In this document: one piece after another, positions 1-7,415 of the stretch
Position numbering within the stretch: the first letter of the stretch is position 1
Layout of the letters: every line of letters starts with the position of its first letter
Assembly: GCA_052168315.1 (NCBI GenBank)
Contig: JBQLZO010000024.1
Location: 1 to 64,000, forward strand
Direction: 5' to 3'
Length of the DNA stretch: 64,000 bases
Source: JBQLZO01 sp052168315
Lineage (GTDB): Bacteria; Planctomycetota; Phycisphaerae; Phycisphaerales; UBA1924
Notes under the pieces: generated by a model
What the model saw: the letters and a program-made list of their open reading frames with translations, nothing else
What the model was told of the DNA's origin: nothing
Databases searched by the model: none
Made by a program: the position numbers and the translations under genes

Positions 1-98
1 CAACCCCCCCTCCGGACCCCGCGCCACCCCCCGGTACACTCACCCCAAACCCAATCACCATTCCCCAACCCACCCCAACCCACAGGACACACCGCGAC

Positions 99-1259
99 AT
101 GCCGACCGTCGCCCAACTCGTCCACGCGCTCAACTCCATCGCCCCGCCCACCCTCGCAGAGCCCTGGGACAATGTGGCCCTGCTCCTCGGCGACCCCGAA
201 GCCCAACTCGCCTCCAACAACATCCTCCTCACCATCGACCTCACCCACGCCGTCCTCGAAGAAGCCCAGTCCACCAACGCCGCCGCCATCGCCGCCTACC
301 ACCCGCCCATCTTCACCCCCATCAAGTCCATCACCCCCGCCGCCCCCAAGGGCGAACTCCTCCTCCGCGCCGCCCGCGCCGGCATCGCCATCTACTCACC
401 CCACACCGCCCTCGATGCCGTCACCGGCGGCGTCAACGACTGGCTCCTCGAACAATCAATCCCCAACCACGCCTCGACCATCCGCCACCGCCGAGCCATC
501 ACCCCCCACACACCCACCCCCCACGCCAAGCTCATCTTCTTCACCCCCAGGGGCACCGAAGACAAACTCGTCGATGAACTCTCCAAAGCCGGCGCTGGAA
601 CCATCGGCGACTACACCAACTGCTCCTTCCAGTCCCACGGCACAGGCACCTTCCTCCCCGGCCGTGAATCCCACCCCACCATCGGCCGCCCAGGCGTCTA
701 CGAAACCGTCGAGGAAACCCGCGTCGAGATGGTCGTCCCCCGCCACCGCATCCAACACGCCATCGCCGCACTCCGCGCCCACCACTCCTACGAAGAGCCC
801 GCCTTCGACATCGTCATGACCCACGAGCACGCCCCCGACCCCGCCACCGGCGCGGGCCGCATCGCCGAACTCACAGAACCCATCACCATCGACACCATCG
901 CCCGCACCCTCCGCGGCAACCTCAACCTCCGCTCCCTCCGCATCGCCACCCCCAACCACGCCGATCCCGCCTCCATCCACACCTCCACCATCGCCGTCTG
1001 CCCCGGCTCCGGCGCTTCCCTCCTCGAGCACGCCAACCTCGAACCACCCGTCGCCGGCTGCTTCATCACCGGCGAGATGTCCCACCACCAGGTCCTCGCC
1101 GCCGTCGAACGCGGCATCACCATCATCCTCGCCGGCCACACCAACACAGAACGCGGCTACCTCCCCACCTACGCCAAGCGCATCCGCGAAACACTCCCCG
1201 CCCTCAACCCCACCATCGCCACCACCGACCGCTGGCCCCTCACCGAACACACCACCTGA
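99..1259 (+). CDS. Nif3-like dinuclear metal centre protein (YqfO/YbgI family)
   Basis: A 386-residue protein of the Nif3/YbgI family, a toroidal hexamer with a two-metal centre whose in vivo substrate is unsettled (often labelled GTP cyclohydrolase 1 type 2). Visible family marks are the N-terminal WDNVALLLGD segment, a YHPPIF motif near residue 67 that stands for the usual HHPLIF metal ligand, the HTALDAVTGGVNDWL block near 100, and the C-terminal TGEMSHHQVL...GHTNTERG block that supplies the remaining His and Glu ligands. The length is that of the long form, with an inserted PII-like domain in the middle. Nearly every codon ends in C, which differs from the region right of the tRNA. The start is the first ATG of the frame. 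The next gene is downstream on the same strand. Family assignment is secure; the reaction is not. Confidence 0.93.
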   Translation: MPTVAQLVHALNSIAPPTLAEPWDNVALLLGDPEAQLASNNILLTIDLTHAVLEEAQSTNAAAIAAYHPPIFTPIKSITPAAPKGELLLRAARAGIAIYSPHTALDAVTGGVNDWLLEQSIPNHASTIRHRRAITPHTPTPHAKLIFFTPRGTEDKLVDELSKAGAGTIGDYTNCSFQSHGTGTFLPGRESHPTIGRPGVYETVEETRVEMVVPRHRIQHAIAALRAHHSYEEPAFDIVMTHEHAPDPATGAGRIAELTEPITIDTIARTLRGNLNLRSLRIATPNHADPASIHTSTIAVCPGSGASLLEHANLEPPVAGCFITGEMSHHQVLAAVERGITIILAGHTNTERGYLPTYAKRIRETLPALNPTIATTDRWPLTEHTT

Positions 1260-1475
1260 CCCCCCCCAACCCCCCCCAGCCCCATCAACCTCCCCCGCTC
1301 ACCCGACCTCAATCCCCACTCCCCCATCAAAGCCACACCACCACCAACCCCCTCCGCCTCACCCCCCAATCGCGCTCCGCCGCAGGCACGAACTTTCCCC
1401 AACACGCACTGTGTATTGCCCCAGATTCGGAGAAAACCGGTCGACCACCCACCCCCGCCAACGGATCCTGACACC

Positions 1476-1700
1476 ATGCCAGTCGACCGCTGCGTCTGCT
1501 ACGACATCTCGTTCCGCGAACTCATCGACCTCGCCCGCGCCGAGGGCCTCACCCTCGACCAGCTCAAACAGCGCACCGGCTGCTGCACAGGCTGCACCAC
1601 CTGCGAGCCCTATGTCCGCATCGCCCTCACCACCGGCAAATCCTCCCTCCCCGTCATGCCCCCGCCCCGAACGCCCACCACGGCCCCATACCGCGACTGA
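1476..1700 (+). CDS. BFD-like [2Fe-2S]-binding domain protein
   Basis: A 74-residue protein starting at the ATG of MPVDRCVCYDISF. Four cysteines sit in the BFD (bacterioferritin-associated ferredoxin) pattern: CVCYDISF at the N terminus, then a CCTGC-TTC cluster (GCCTGCTTCEPYV) about 35 residues later. Such proteins bind a [2Fe-2S] cluster and in known cases act with bacterioferritin or as a domain of larger redox enzymes. The frame is open 60 bases further upstream, but that extension is low complexity and lacks the motif, so the internal ATG is preferred. It stands alone after the Nif3 gene, with a C-rich gap of about 216 bases. The partner is unknown. Confidence 0.8.
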   Translation: MPVDRCVCYDISFRELIDLARAEGLTLDQLKQRTGCCTGCTTCEPYVRIALTTGKSSLPVMPPPRTPTTAPYRD

Positions 1701-1897
1701 CCTTCCACGCCCAACCAGTCGCGACCACACACGCAAAGCGACCCACAGCGCCGAGCATCCAGCGCGAGCCACCGCACAGCACGCCCGGCTCGCCACACCC
1801 CGAAACCCCCAATCGAAAACCGCCGAAAGGGCGCTCCCTCTCGGCGGCGAACAAACGGCACGCAGTCACTCCGCGTGCCGCGATGGAAGTCGCACCA

Positions 1898-2773
1898 TCA
1901 GCCGCGGCGCCGACGGACCGCCGCCAGAGCCGGCAGGCCAAGCAGCGCAGCGCCAGCCGGAGCGGGGATCACCGCGATCGAGTTGACCTGCGATCCACCG
2001 CCGAACTGCCCGACCAGGCTCGCCTCGCCGGTCGCCAGATCGACCGTCCACAGCGTCGATTCGGACAGCGTCATGTTCGTCACCGACACATACGCGATCC
2101 CGGTATCGCCGGAGATGTCAAACCCCGCCTGGTCCGTGATGTCCACGCCGAGCGCCCCGACCGTGCCGAGCGTGCCATCGTTGTTGGCCTGCGTGACCAG
2201 GATGTCCAGCGACGCGTCGATCCCGTACAGCTGAGTCATCGTGGCGCCCGCGAAGCTGTTGGTGTACGCCGAGCCGACCACATCCGGATCGGTCCCCTCG
2301 TTCGCATCGCCGCCCCCATACGCCAGCGGCGTCGCCACGAGCTGGAGATCGCCCGTGTTGGGATTCAGAACCAGGTTCTGATCGGCATCGCTCGTCACGC
2401 GGATCCGGTCGATCGTCGGGTTGAAGTCGAAACCGAACGAAGCGCCGTCCAGCGCGGTCGGAAAGGTCCCGCCCACCTGCGTCGCCGCGCCCGTGTCCGT
2501 GTCGATCGTGTACAGGTTGCTGAAGCTCCCCAGCGCAAAGAGCTGCCCGGTGGCCGGGCGGAAGTCGATCCCGCGGACGATCTCGTTGGGCTGCAGCCCG
2601 GAGATCGCGGATCCGGACTCGATCGTGCCCGGGGTCGTGGAATCGATGGTGATCAGGGTCTGCGTGTCCGTCACGCCGTACATCAGCTCAGCCGATGCGG
2701 CCGCGCCGCCAACGCCGATCCCACACGCGGCGACCAGCATGGCCGCGCGCTTGCTCGCAAAGCGAATCATCAT
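1898..2773 (-). CDS. secreted DUF4394 protein with PEP-CTERM-type tail
   Basis: A 291-residue exported protein. Residues 1-29 form a Sec signal peptide (MMIRFASKRAAMLVAACG..., ending ASAE). The body fits DUF4394: repeated motifs such as YGVTDTQTLITIDS, IVRGIDFRPATGQLFALGS and FDFNPTIDRIRVTSDADQN, consistent with a beta-propeller-like fold of unknown function. The last ~25 residues carry a planctomycete sorting signal: VIPAPAG, a hydrophobic stretch (AALLGLPALAAV), then RRRRG. In other bacteria such tails are cut by exosortase during export to the envelope. A good ribosome site (GGAGAG) lies just upstream of the tandem ATG start. It is monocistronic and faces the Nif3/BFD genes. Substrate or surface role is unknown. 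Confidence 0.88.
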   Translation of the reverse strand: MMIRFASKRAAMLVAACGIGVGGAAASAELMYGVTDTQTLITIDSTTPGTIESGSAISGLQPNEIVRGIDFRPATGQLFALGSFSNLYTIDTDTGAATQVGGTFPTALDGASFGFDFNPTIDRIRVTSDADQNLVLNPNTGDLQLVATPLAYGGGDANEGTDPDVVGSAYTNSFAGATMTQLYGIDASLDILVTQANNDGTLGTVGALGVDITDQAGFDISGDTGIAYVSVTNMTLSESTLWTVDLATGEASLVGQFGGGSQVNSIAVIPAPAGAALLGLPALAAVRRRRG

Positions 2774-3555
2774 TCTCTCCTTCAGGTGTGAGGCAAGGAT
2801 TCACTGGCCCTTCGGTGCGCCACAACGAGTGGTCCTTTCCCTGTGCTGGGAAGCACACCGATCTCGTGCGACCCTACGCGATGCGATCACGCCGCGATGC
2901 AAAGCCGAACGATGCGCAACACCATCTCCGTTCGATTCTGGGATCTCACTGAGGGATTGTGCCCATCAACCACACCGACTCACAACACCCACCCCGCCTA
3001 TCGGATTCACAACGCCACATTCACGCCCGGCAATGATTTTCACTTCATTTTCCAGTCGCATCGCCCCACCAACTCCAACACCCCGACGCCATCACCATCC
3101 CGAATCCCACAACACCCCGCGTTCCACCTCCGCGTCCAAGTCAATCCGCCCCGCGCGCCGCTCACCCATCGGAGCAACCACCCTCCGCCCGTTCCACGCC
3201 GACATCGCTCCCGATGCGCCACCATCCAACACCCGATGCCCGCTTCACGCGCCATCGACTCCCCACGCGCGCACCCAGCGCTGCATCGCGCCCGCGCGCA
3301 GGCAGCCCGCCAACGAACCGCGCAATCATCACACCCACCAGGCACCGCAACGCGCTGCACATCCCGGCACCGCACAAGCGGAGCAGCAGGGGGGAGCAGC
3401 AGGGGGGAGCAGGACAATCCAAGCCCCCTCCACCAAACGCCCGACCCCCACCGCCCAGCCCCCGCGCGCCACACCGCCCACCGATGCCGAGCAGCGCCCA
3501 CCCACACACCCACCGACAGCACCTCAACCGAACCCCGCTACCCTTGCACCACCCC
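2774..3555. other. intergenic stretch left of tRNA-Leu, no confident gene
   Basis: About 780 bases without a convincing coding region. The 5' part should hold the promoter of the PEP-CTERM gene. The rest is C-rich on the plus strand with only low-complexity open frames on both strands. A short direct repeat of about 15 bases (AGCAGCAGGGGGG unit, about two copies) sits near 3385-3414. The stretch ends at tRNA-Leu. Confidence 0.6.
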
Positions 3556-5017
3556 GGGCCCGTGGCGGAACTGGCAGACGCGGCGGACTTAAAATCCGCT
3601 TGCCGGAAACGGCAGTGTGGGTTCGAGCCCCACCGGGCCCATTGGCATGGTCTCGCATAGTGTCGCATAACTCGTTGCTGGGAAGGGTGTTGCAGTTGTC
3701 GACCTGTTCGGTGGTATCGGACATGGGACTGCACAAAGCCGCTCCGGGATGATGCTGTTCGTGCTGCGACTGCTGGTGTTTCCGCTGGGGCGCTATCTCT
3801 GAGATCCGTGCGAGTGAGTCCGCCCGGCTGGCCACACTCTCGGTTATCCCCCGCTCCCGCACCGATGCGATTGCCGAGGCGATCTGAGCATCTTCATCGG
3901 GAAGAAGGTGGCCGTAGGTGTCGAGCGTGAGAGTGATCACCGAGTGCCGCATGAGCCGCTGCACAGCCTTTGGGCTTGCGCCACCAAGTAGAGCCCATCC
4001 TCCACAAGTGTGCCGCAGAGCGTGGAAATCGAGGCGCAGCCCCTCGGCGTTGCGATCTGCAAGGAAATCGCTTCTCTCTCGAGATTCAGATTCTTGATGA
4101 GTCGTGGCTTCGCTCATCCACTGTTTGCGTGCTTCAAAAAGGTCGGCTCGAAGCGCCGAGGCCCAAGATCCACAGGCGTGCTGAGTGAAGAGACTTGTGC
4201 CAGGATCAACCTTGCTGGCGTGGTCGCGGAGTGCCCTTGCGAGAGGTGGCGAGATGAACTGGCGGGCAGCCTTGCGGTTCTTGGTGCCCGAAGCCTTGAC
4301 CAGCACGGCTGGCTGGTCGCCGTCCAGTTGTAGTGATCCAGGTGTGAGATGCTCGATCTCGCTCGCACGAAGCCCGGTCTCAATGGCAAGGGTGTAAAGG
4401 AGCAGCCGCTGGGTGCTGCCAAGCCCGCCGCGAATCGGACCGCGAATCGTAGCCGAGGATAGATGCGGCCATTCGGAGGGCAGAAGCATGCGACGGCTAC
4501 CAACCGGGACGAGCGTGGGGCGTTTGAGCGATCGAAGTGGATCAGCAGGTAGACCGCCGTGGTTGGCCAGCCATCTTGAGAAGCTCTTCAAAGCAACGGC
4601 GTGCCGCTGCAGGGAGCGTTGTGAAAGGCCACTGTGTCTCAGTAGTTCGAGTTGCTCTTGGACGCTATCGGCAGTGAGATCCGCAACCAGTCGCATCGCC
4701 TGGTCCTTTACTGTGCGATCGATCGCGTGGCGTGTGTCGCGTACATGGCGTTCGGTGCACCCGTTCGTGAGCATGGCACGCTCGAACTGATCGATGGCTT
4801 GATCGATTGGGCTGTCACAGACTTGCTGCCACCTTTCGGCTTGCGGATCGATGACTCCATCCCGGCGCAGTGCAGCATCGGCATCCAGCTTGCTGGCGAT
4901 GCGCTCTGCAGTGCGCTTGTCAGTGGTGCGGGCGGACTTCTCGCGTCGCTTGCCAGTATGGTCGTACCACTGGATGATCCAGTTGCCAGTCGGCTTGCGC
5001 TTGAAAACTGTGGCCAT
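3524..5017 (-). CDS. tyrosine recombinase (element integrase 1) ending inside tRNA-Leu
   Basis: A 497-residue phage/ICE-type integrase. The N-terminal third has the AP2-like arm-binding and SAM-like core-binding segments (WYDHTGKRREKSA near 18-30). Catalytic residues are visible: R217 (TGLRASEI), a candidate K246, H332 and R335 (FHALRHTCGG), H358 (LMRHSVITL) and the nucleophile Y368 (DTYGHLLP). The last ~39 codons are the antisense of tRNA-Leu and the bases beyond it, giving the tail GPGGARTHTAVSGKR; the enzymatic domain ends well before this. Such tails arise when integration places the end of int across the tRNA attachment site, so the C terminus could change on excision. An excisionase-like gene lies 60 bases upstream on the same strand. 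The start is the ATG before MATVFKRK. Confidence 0.93.
   Translation of the reverse strand: MATVFKRKPTGNWIIQWYDHTGKRREKSARTTDKRTAERIASKLDADAALRRDGVIDPQAERWQQVCDSPIDQAIDQFERAMLTNGCTERHVRDTRHAIDRTVKDQAMRLVADLTADSVQEQLELLRHSGLSQRSLQRHAVALKSFSRWLANHGGLPADPLRSLKRPTLVPVGSRRMLLPSEWPHLSSATIRGPIRGGLGSTQRLLLYTLAIETGLRASEIEHLTPGSLQLDGDQPAVLVKASGTKNRKAARQFISPPLARALRDHASKVDPGTSLFTQHACGSWASALRADLFEARKQWMSEATTHQESESRERSDFLADRNAEGLRLDFHALRHTCGGWALLGGASPKAVQRLMRHSVITLTLDTYGHLLPDEDAQIASAIASVRERGITESVASRADSLARISEIAPQRKHQQSQHEQHHPGAALCSPMSDTTEQVDNCNTLPSNELCDTMRDHANGPGGARTHTAVSGKRILSPPRLPVPPRARGGARVAGFG
3556..3641 (+). tRNA. tRNA-Leu (anticodon TAA)
   Basis: A class II tRNA of 86 bases. The acceptor arm pairs GGGCCCG with CGGGCCC. 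The D arm is GCGGAACTGGCAGACGC. The anticodon stem GCGGA/TCCGC closes a CTTAAAA loop with anticodon TAA. A long variable arm (TTGCCGGAAACGGCAG) and a T arm GTGGG-TTCGAGC-CCCAC follow. The discriminator is A and CCA is not encoded. The minus-strand integrase gene runs through the entire tRNA, as expected if this is the attachment site of the element to the right. Confidence 0.95.
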
Positions 5018-5077
5018 GACATACTCCGTGGTGAGTGAGGAGGGAGTGCGCAGTCGGACGGTACCGAGTTCGATGTG

Positions 5078-5437
5078 TCAGGATGCGCTCTTGCGGGATT
5101 CGATCCAGCGGCGGAGGTCGGCGGGGTCGTAGCGGACGCAGCGATCAAAGCGGATGCAGGGGACTTCGCCTCGGTTGCGCAGCTCCCAGAGCTTGCGTGT
5201 GCTCATTGTGAGCATGGCGGCCGCCTCGCGCTCGGTCAGCAACAACGGTGGGTGGCGAGCGTCCGGCCGCCTTCGTGGCGATGCGTCTGGCTGCGAGTCA
5301 TCGCGTACAACAGCACGCTGATTCTCTGGGGCCGCCGCAGTGGGCTTGGGTTGTCGTGCTGGCTCTGGCGGGCGCGTTGATGCGAGCGTTGTCTCGGGGA
5401 TGGCAAACAGCGATTCGGGATCAGACTGGGATGGCAT
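5078..5437 (-). CDS. excisionase-like helix-turn-helix protein
   Basis: A 119-residue protein with a disordered Pro/Arg-rich N-terminal half and a MerR/HTH_17-type domain at the C terminus: LLLTEREAAAMLTMSTRKLW...VPCIRFDRCVRYDPADLRRWI. This is the fold of AlpA/Xis DNA-bending proteins. It sits directly upstream of integrase 1 on the same strand, the usual place for an excisionase that sets the direction of recombination. The start is the second ATG of the frame, preceded by GAAGGAG at proper spacing; an ATG eight codons upstream is also possible. Role as Xis is inferred from domain plus neighbour. Confidence 0.82.
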   Translation of the reverse strand: MPSQSDPESLFAIPETTLASTRPPEPARQPKPTAAAPENQRAVVRDDSQPDASPRRRPDARHPPLLLTEREAAAMLTMSTRKLWELRNRGEVPCIRFDRCVRYDPADLRRWIESRKSAS

Positions 5438-5512
5438 GGCGGCTCCTTCGCGTGCACGCATGTGTGCGAACAGTTCGGGCGTATTGACTCCCGGTGCGGT
5501 CCACGCACCGGG

Positions 5513-5944
5513 TCAGGTGGCTTTCTTCTTCGTGACGGTCTTGGCGGTTGTGCTCGTCTTGGAGGCCAGTGACCTGGCCTGGGCGATGAGCTTGTCCCAC
5601 TGCTCGGCGCTGAGGTCGCTGGCGGCGCGAAGCAGCTCCGGTGCCTTGGCGGCGGTCGTGGGGTTCTTGGAGGCGATCTGGCCGACGACGATCTCGGCCT
5701 TGCCCCAGCCGGCGCGGAGCGTGGCCTCGTCGATGCCGTAGACCTTGGCAACCCGCAGCAGGAGATCCTGCGAGGGATTGCGGCGACCCTTCTCGATGTC
5801 GGTGAGGTGGGCCGGGGCGATGTCGAGGAGCTTGGCCGTCTCGCGGAGGCTCTTGTTCATGACGACGACGCGGCGCTCGCGGAGCGTCTCGCCGATGGGT
5901 CGGGGATCGGGCTGGCGGGGGCGGCTCGTCATGTACGCACACAT
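5513..5944 (-). CDS. XRE-family transcriptional regulator
   Basis: A 143-residue protein with an N-terminal Cro/C1-type HTH (LRERRVVVMNKSLRETAKLLDIAPAHLTDIEKGRRNPS) and a C-terminal Lys/Thr/Ala-rich tail. It lies 56 bases upstream of the ImmA-like peptidase gene's stop on the same strand. XRE repressor plus ImmA/IrrE peptidase is a known pairing that controls integrative elements and prophages (for example ImmR-ImmA of ICEBs1), where the peptidase destroys the repressor after DNA damage. A second ATG (MTSRPRQ) at 5932 is an alternative start. Confidence 0.88.
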   Translation of the reverse strand: MCAYMTSRPRQPDPRPIGETLRERRVVVMNKSLRETAKLLDIAPAHLTDIEKGRRNPSQDLLLRVAKVYGIDEATLRAGWGKAEIVVGQIASKNPTTAAKAPELLRAASDLSAEQWDKLIAQARSLASKTSTTAKTVTKKKAT

Positions 5945-6000
5945 GCTAACACCGTCCCGGGCCGTGTCAAGCGGCGGGGCGGCTTCTAGGGACGATTCGC

Positions 6001-6792
6001 TCAGGCGGAACCGACCGGCGTCCCGTCTTCGAGCCTGATCGTGTCAAGCCCGAGGGCCTCGATCGCCCGCTCGGGTGCCACAAGCAGGGGCAGGATCGAG
6101 GGGCGGAGCACGCGGCGGTGGCCGGGAAGGCGGAGTTCCCGGCAGCGGTAGACCATGACCTGGCGGGACACGCCGTAGCGATCCGCGAGGGCCGGCAGGA
6201 AGCACCTTCGCCAGAGCCACACGGTGCGGGCGTCATCCCCTCGCAGCATCGCGATGCAGCTCGGTGCGAGATGATTCTCAATGCGTGCCGCCTCGATCTG
6301 GGCAGCTAGCGTGCCCACAGGCACGAGCAAGGCGGCGGCGAACCGATCGGCTTCTCGCTCCACCCGATCCGCGCCATTGCCGCGTGGCAACTCAGCATCC
6401 CGCAGTGCTTCCGCCTGCGATGTGTGCAGCAGCAGGTGGGCGAGCTCATGGGCGCAGGTGAAGCGCAGGCGCGGCTCATGACATTCGAGCGATTGGCTGA
6501 TGAGCATCTCGCCGGTGCCCGGGCGTGCCAGCCCCAGCACGCCCGCCCCGAGTTCGTCCTCGTCGGCGAATCCCAACGAATACCCCAGCGGGTGCTCGAT
6601 CCACTGCTCGATCGGGATCGGCAGCGGCACCTCACGCAGGGCCAGGGATCGCATGCACTTGCGGATCACCCCGTCGGCGGCCAGTTCGACCGACCGGTCG
6701 GCGTTTCGCACGGACAGGCGGAGGAGAGGAGTGGGTGGGGTGTGATCCATGGCCGGGATCCCGCGCCGTGAGTCGGTCGCGTGCGATCGCAT
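6001..6792 (-). CDS. ImmA/IrrE-family zinc metallopeptidase
   Basis: A 263-residue protein with the family signature: FTCAHELAHLLLH (zinc HExxH) near residue 113, followed about 30 residues later by EREADRFAAALLVP, which supplies the third ligand. The C-terminal part contains a helical segment (ADRYGVSRQVMVYRCRELRL) common in phage-type ImmA proteins. Homologues cleave an XRE-type repressor; the XRE gene 56 bases downstream is the obvious target. ATG at 6750 (MDHTPPTP) is a plausible alternative start. The gene is divergent from the HTH/integrase 2 pair, with only about 45-50 bases between them, so both promoters share a very short region. Confidence 0.87.
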   Translation of the reverse strand: MRSHATDSRRGIPAMDHTPPTPLLRLSVRNADRSVELAADGVIRKCMRSLALREVPLPIPIEQWIEHPLGYSLGFADEDELGAGVLGLARPGTGEMLISQSLECHEPRLRFTCAHELAHLLLHTSQAEALRDAELPRGNGADRVEREADRFAAALLVPVGTLAAQIEAARIENHLAPSCIAMLRGDDARTVWLWRRCFLPALADRYGVSRQVMVYRCRELRLPGHRRVLRPSILPLLVAPERAIEALGLDTIRLEDGTPVGSA

Positions 6793-6845
6793 GCGGGTGC
6801 GGGGACGGGGTTTTGCTCGCTGTGGTTGTGCGCTACATGGTAGAT

Positions 6846-7415
6846 ATGAAACTGGCGGATTACTTGGATCAGAACGACCTGACGCCCGGGGACCTGAGAC
6901 GGCTCCTGGGGGTCAAGAGCCGCAGCACCGTGATGCGGTATCTCAGCGGCGAGCGGCGGCCCTCGCCGGGCATCATGTCGCGGATCCGTGAGCTGACCGG
7001 CGGCGCTGTGTCCCCGGTGGACTTCACGGATCCAGCACCACCCCGGTGCGCCCGGATCGTGATGGGGCCGGACGGCCAGCCACGGCATGTGCTGCCCTGG
7101 ACCATCACCCCATCGGCACGCCCCGGCCATGCGAACGACGATGCGCGCCCCTGCAATCATGCGTCCCGAGCGACGGTCCGCTGGCGACGGTGTGCTCGCC
7201 TGCCGCGCGGCCACGATCCCGACGCCTGGCCATCGCTGCCACTGCGCGAAGCGATGGAGGTCCTGGGTCCTCGTGTGATGCCGGCGAAGCGCGGAGGATT
7301 CCTGCTCGATGGCCGACTCACCGACACGCGTGGTGTGGTCGCCGCGGCGAACCGGTGGTTGCGCGAGCATGACCGCCCATTGATCCCATACCCCGGCGTG
7401 GAGCCGTTGGAATGA
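6846..7415 (+). CDS. HTH protein encoded just before integrase 2
   Basis: A 189-residue protein beginning MKLADYLDQNDLT (an in-frame ATG three codons upstream is equally possible). Residues 1-50 look like a Cro/C1-type HTH (DLRRLLGVKSRSTVMRYLSGERRPS). The C-terminal segment, LLDGRLTDTRGVVAAANRWLREHDRPLI, resembles the end of small phage regulators but I do not recognise it. Its stop overlaps the ATG of integrase 2 by four bases, so the two are translationally coupled. It probably regulates or assists that recombinase (a Cox/Xis-like role is possible). Function is inferred. Confidence 0.75.
   Translation: MKLADYLDQNDLTPGDLRRLLGVKSRSTVMRYLSGERRPSPGIMSRIRELTGGAVSPVDFTDPAPPRCARIVMGPDGQPRHVLPWTITPSARPGHANDDARPCNHASRATVRWRRCARLPRGHDPDAWPSLPLREAMEVLGPRVMPAKRGGFLLDGRLTDTRGVVAAANRWLREHDRPLIPYPGVEPLE

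Noticed and set aside
3385..3414. AGCAGCAGGGGGG tandem repeat as a functional element
   Set aside because: Only about two copies in low-complexity DNA; nothing suggests more than chance slippage.
2421..3752. A 443-codon plus-strand frame across the PEP-CTERM gene, spacer and tRNA-Leu
   Set aside because: It is antisense to a well-supported gene and runs through a tRNA; the sequence is Pro/Thr/Arg-rich without motifs.
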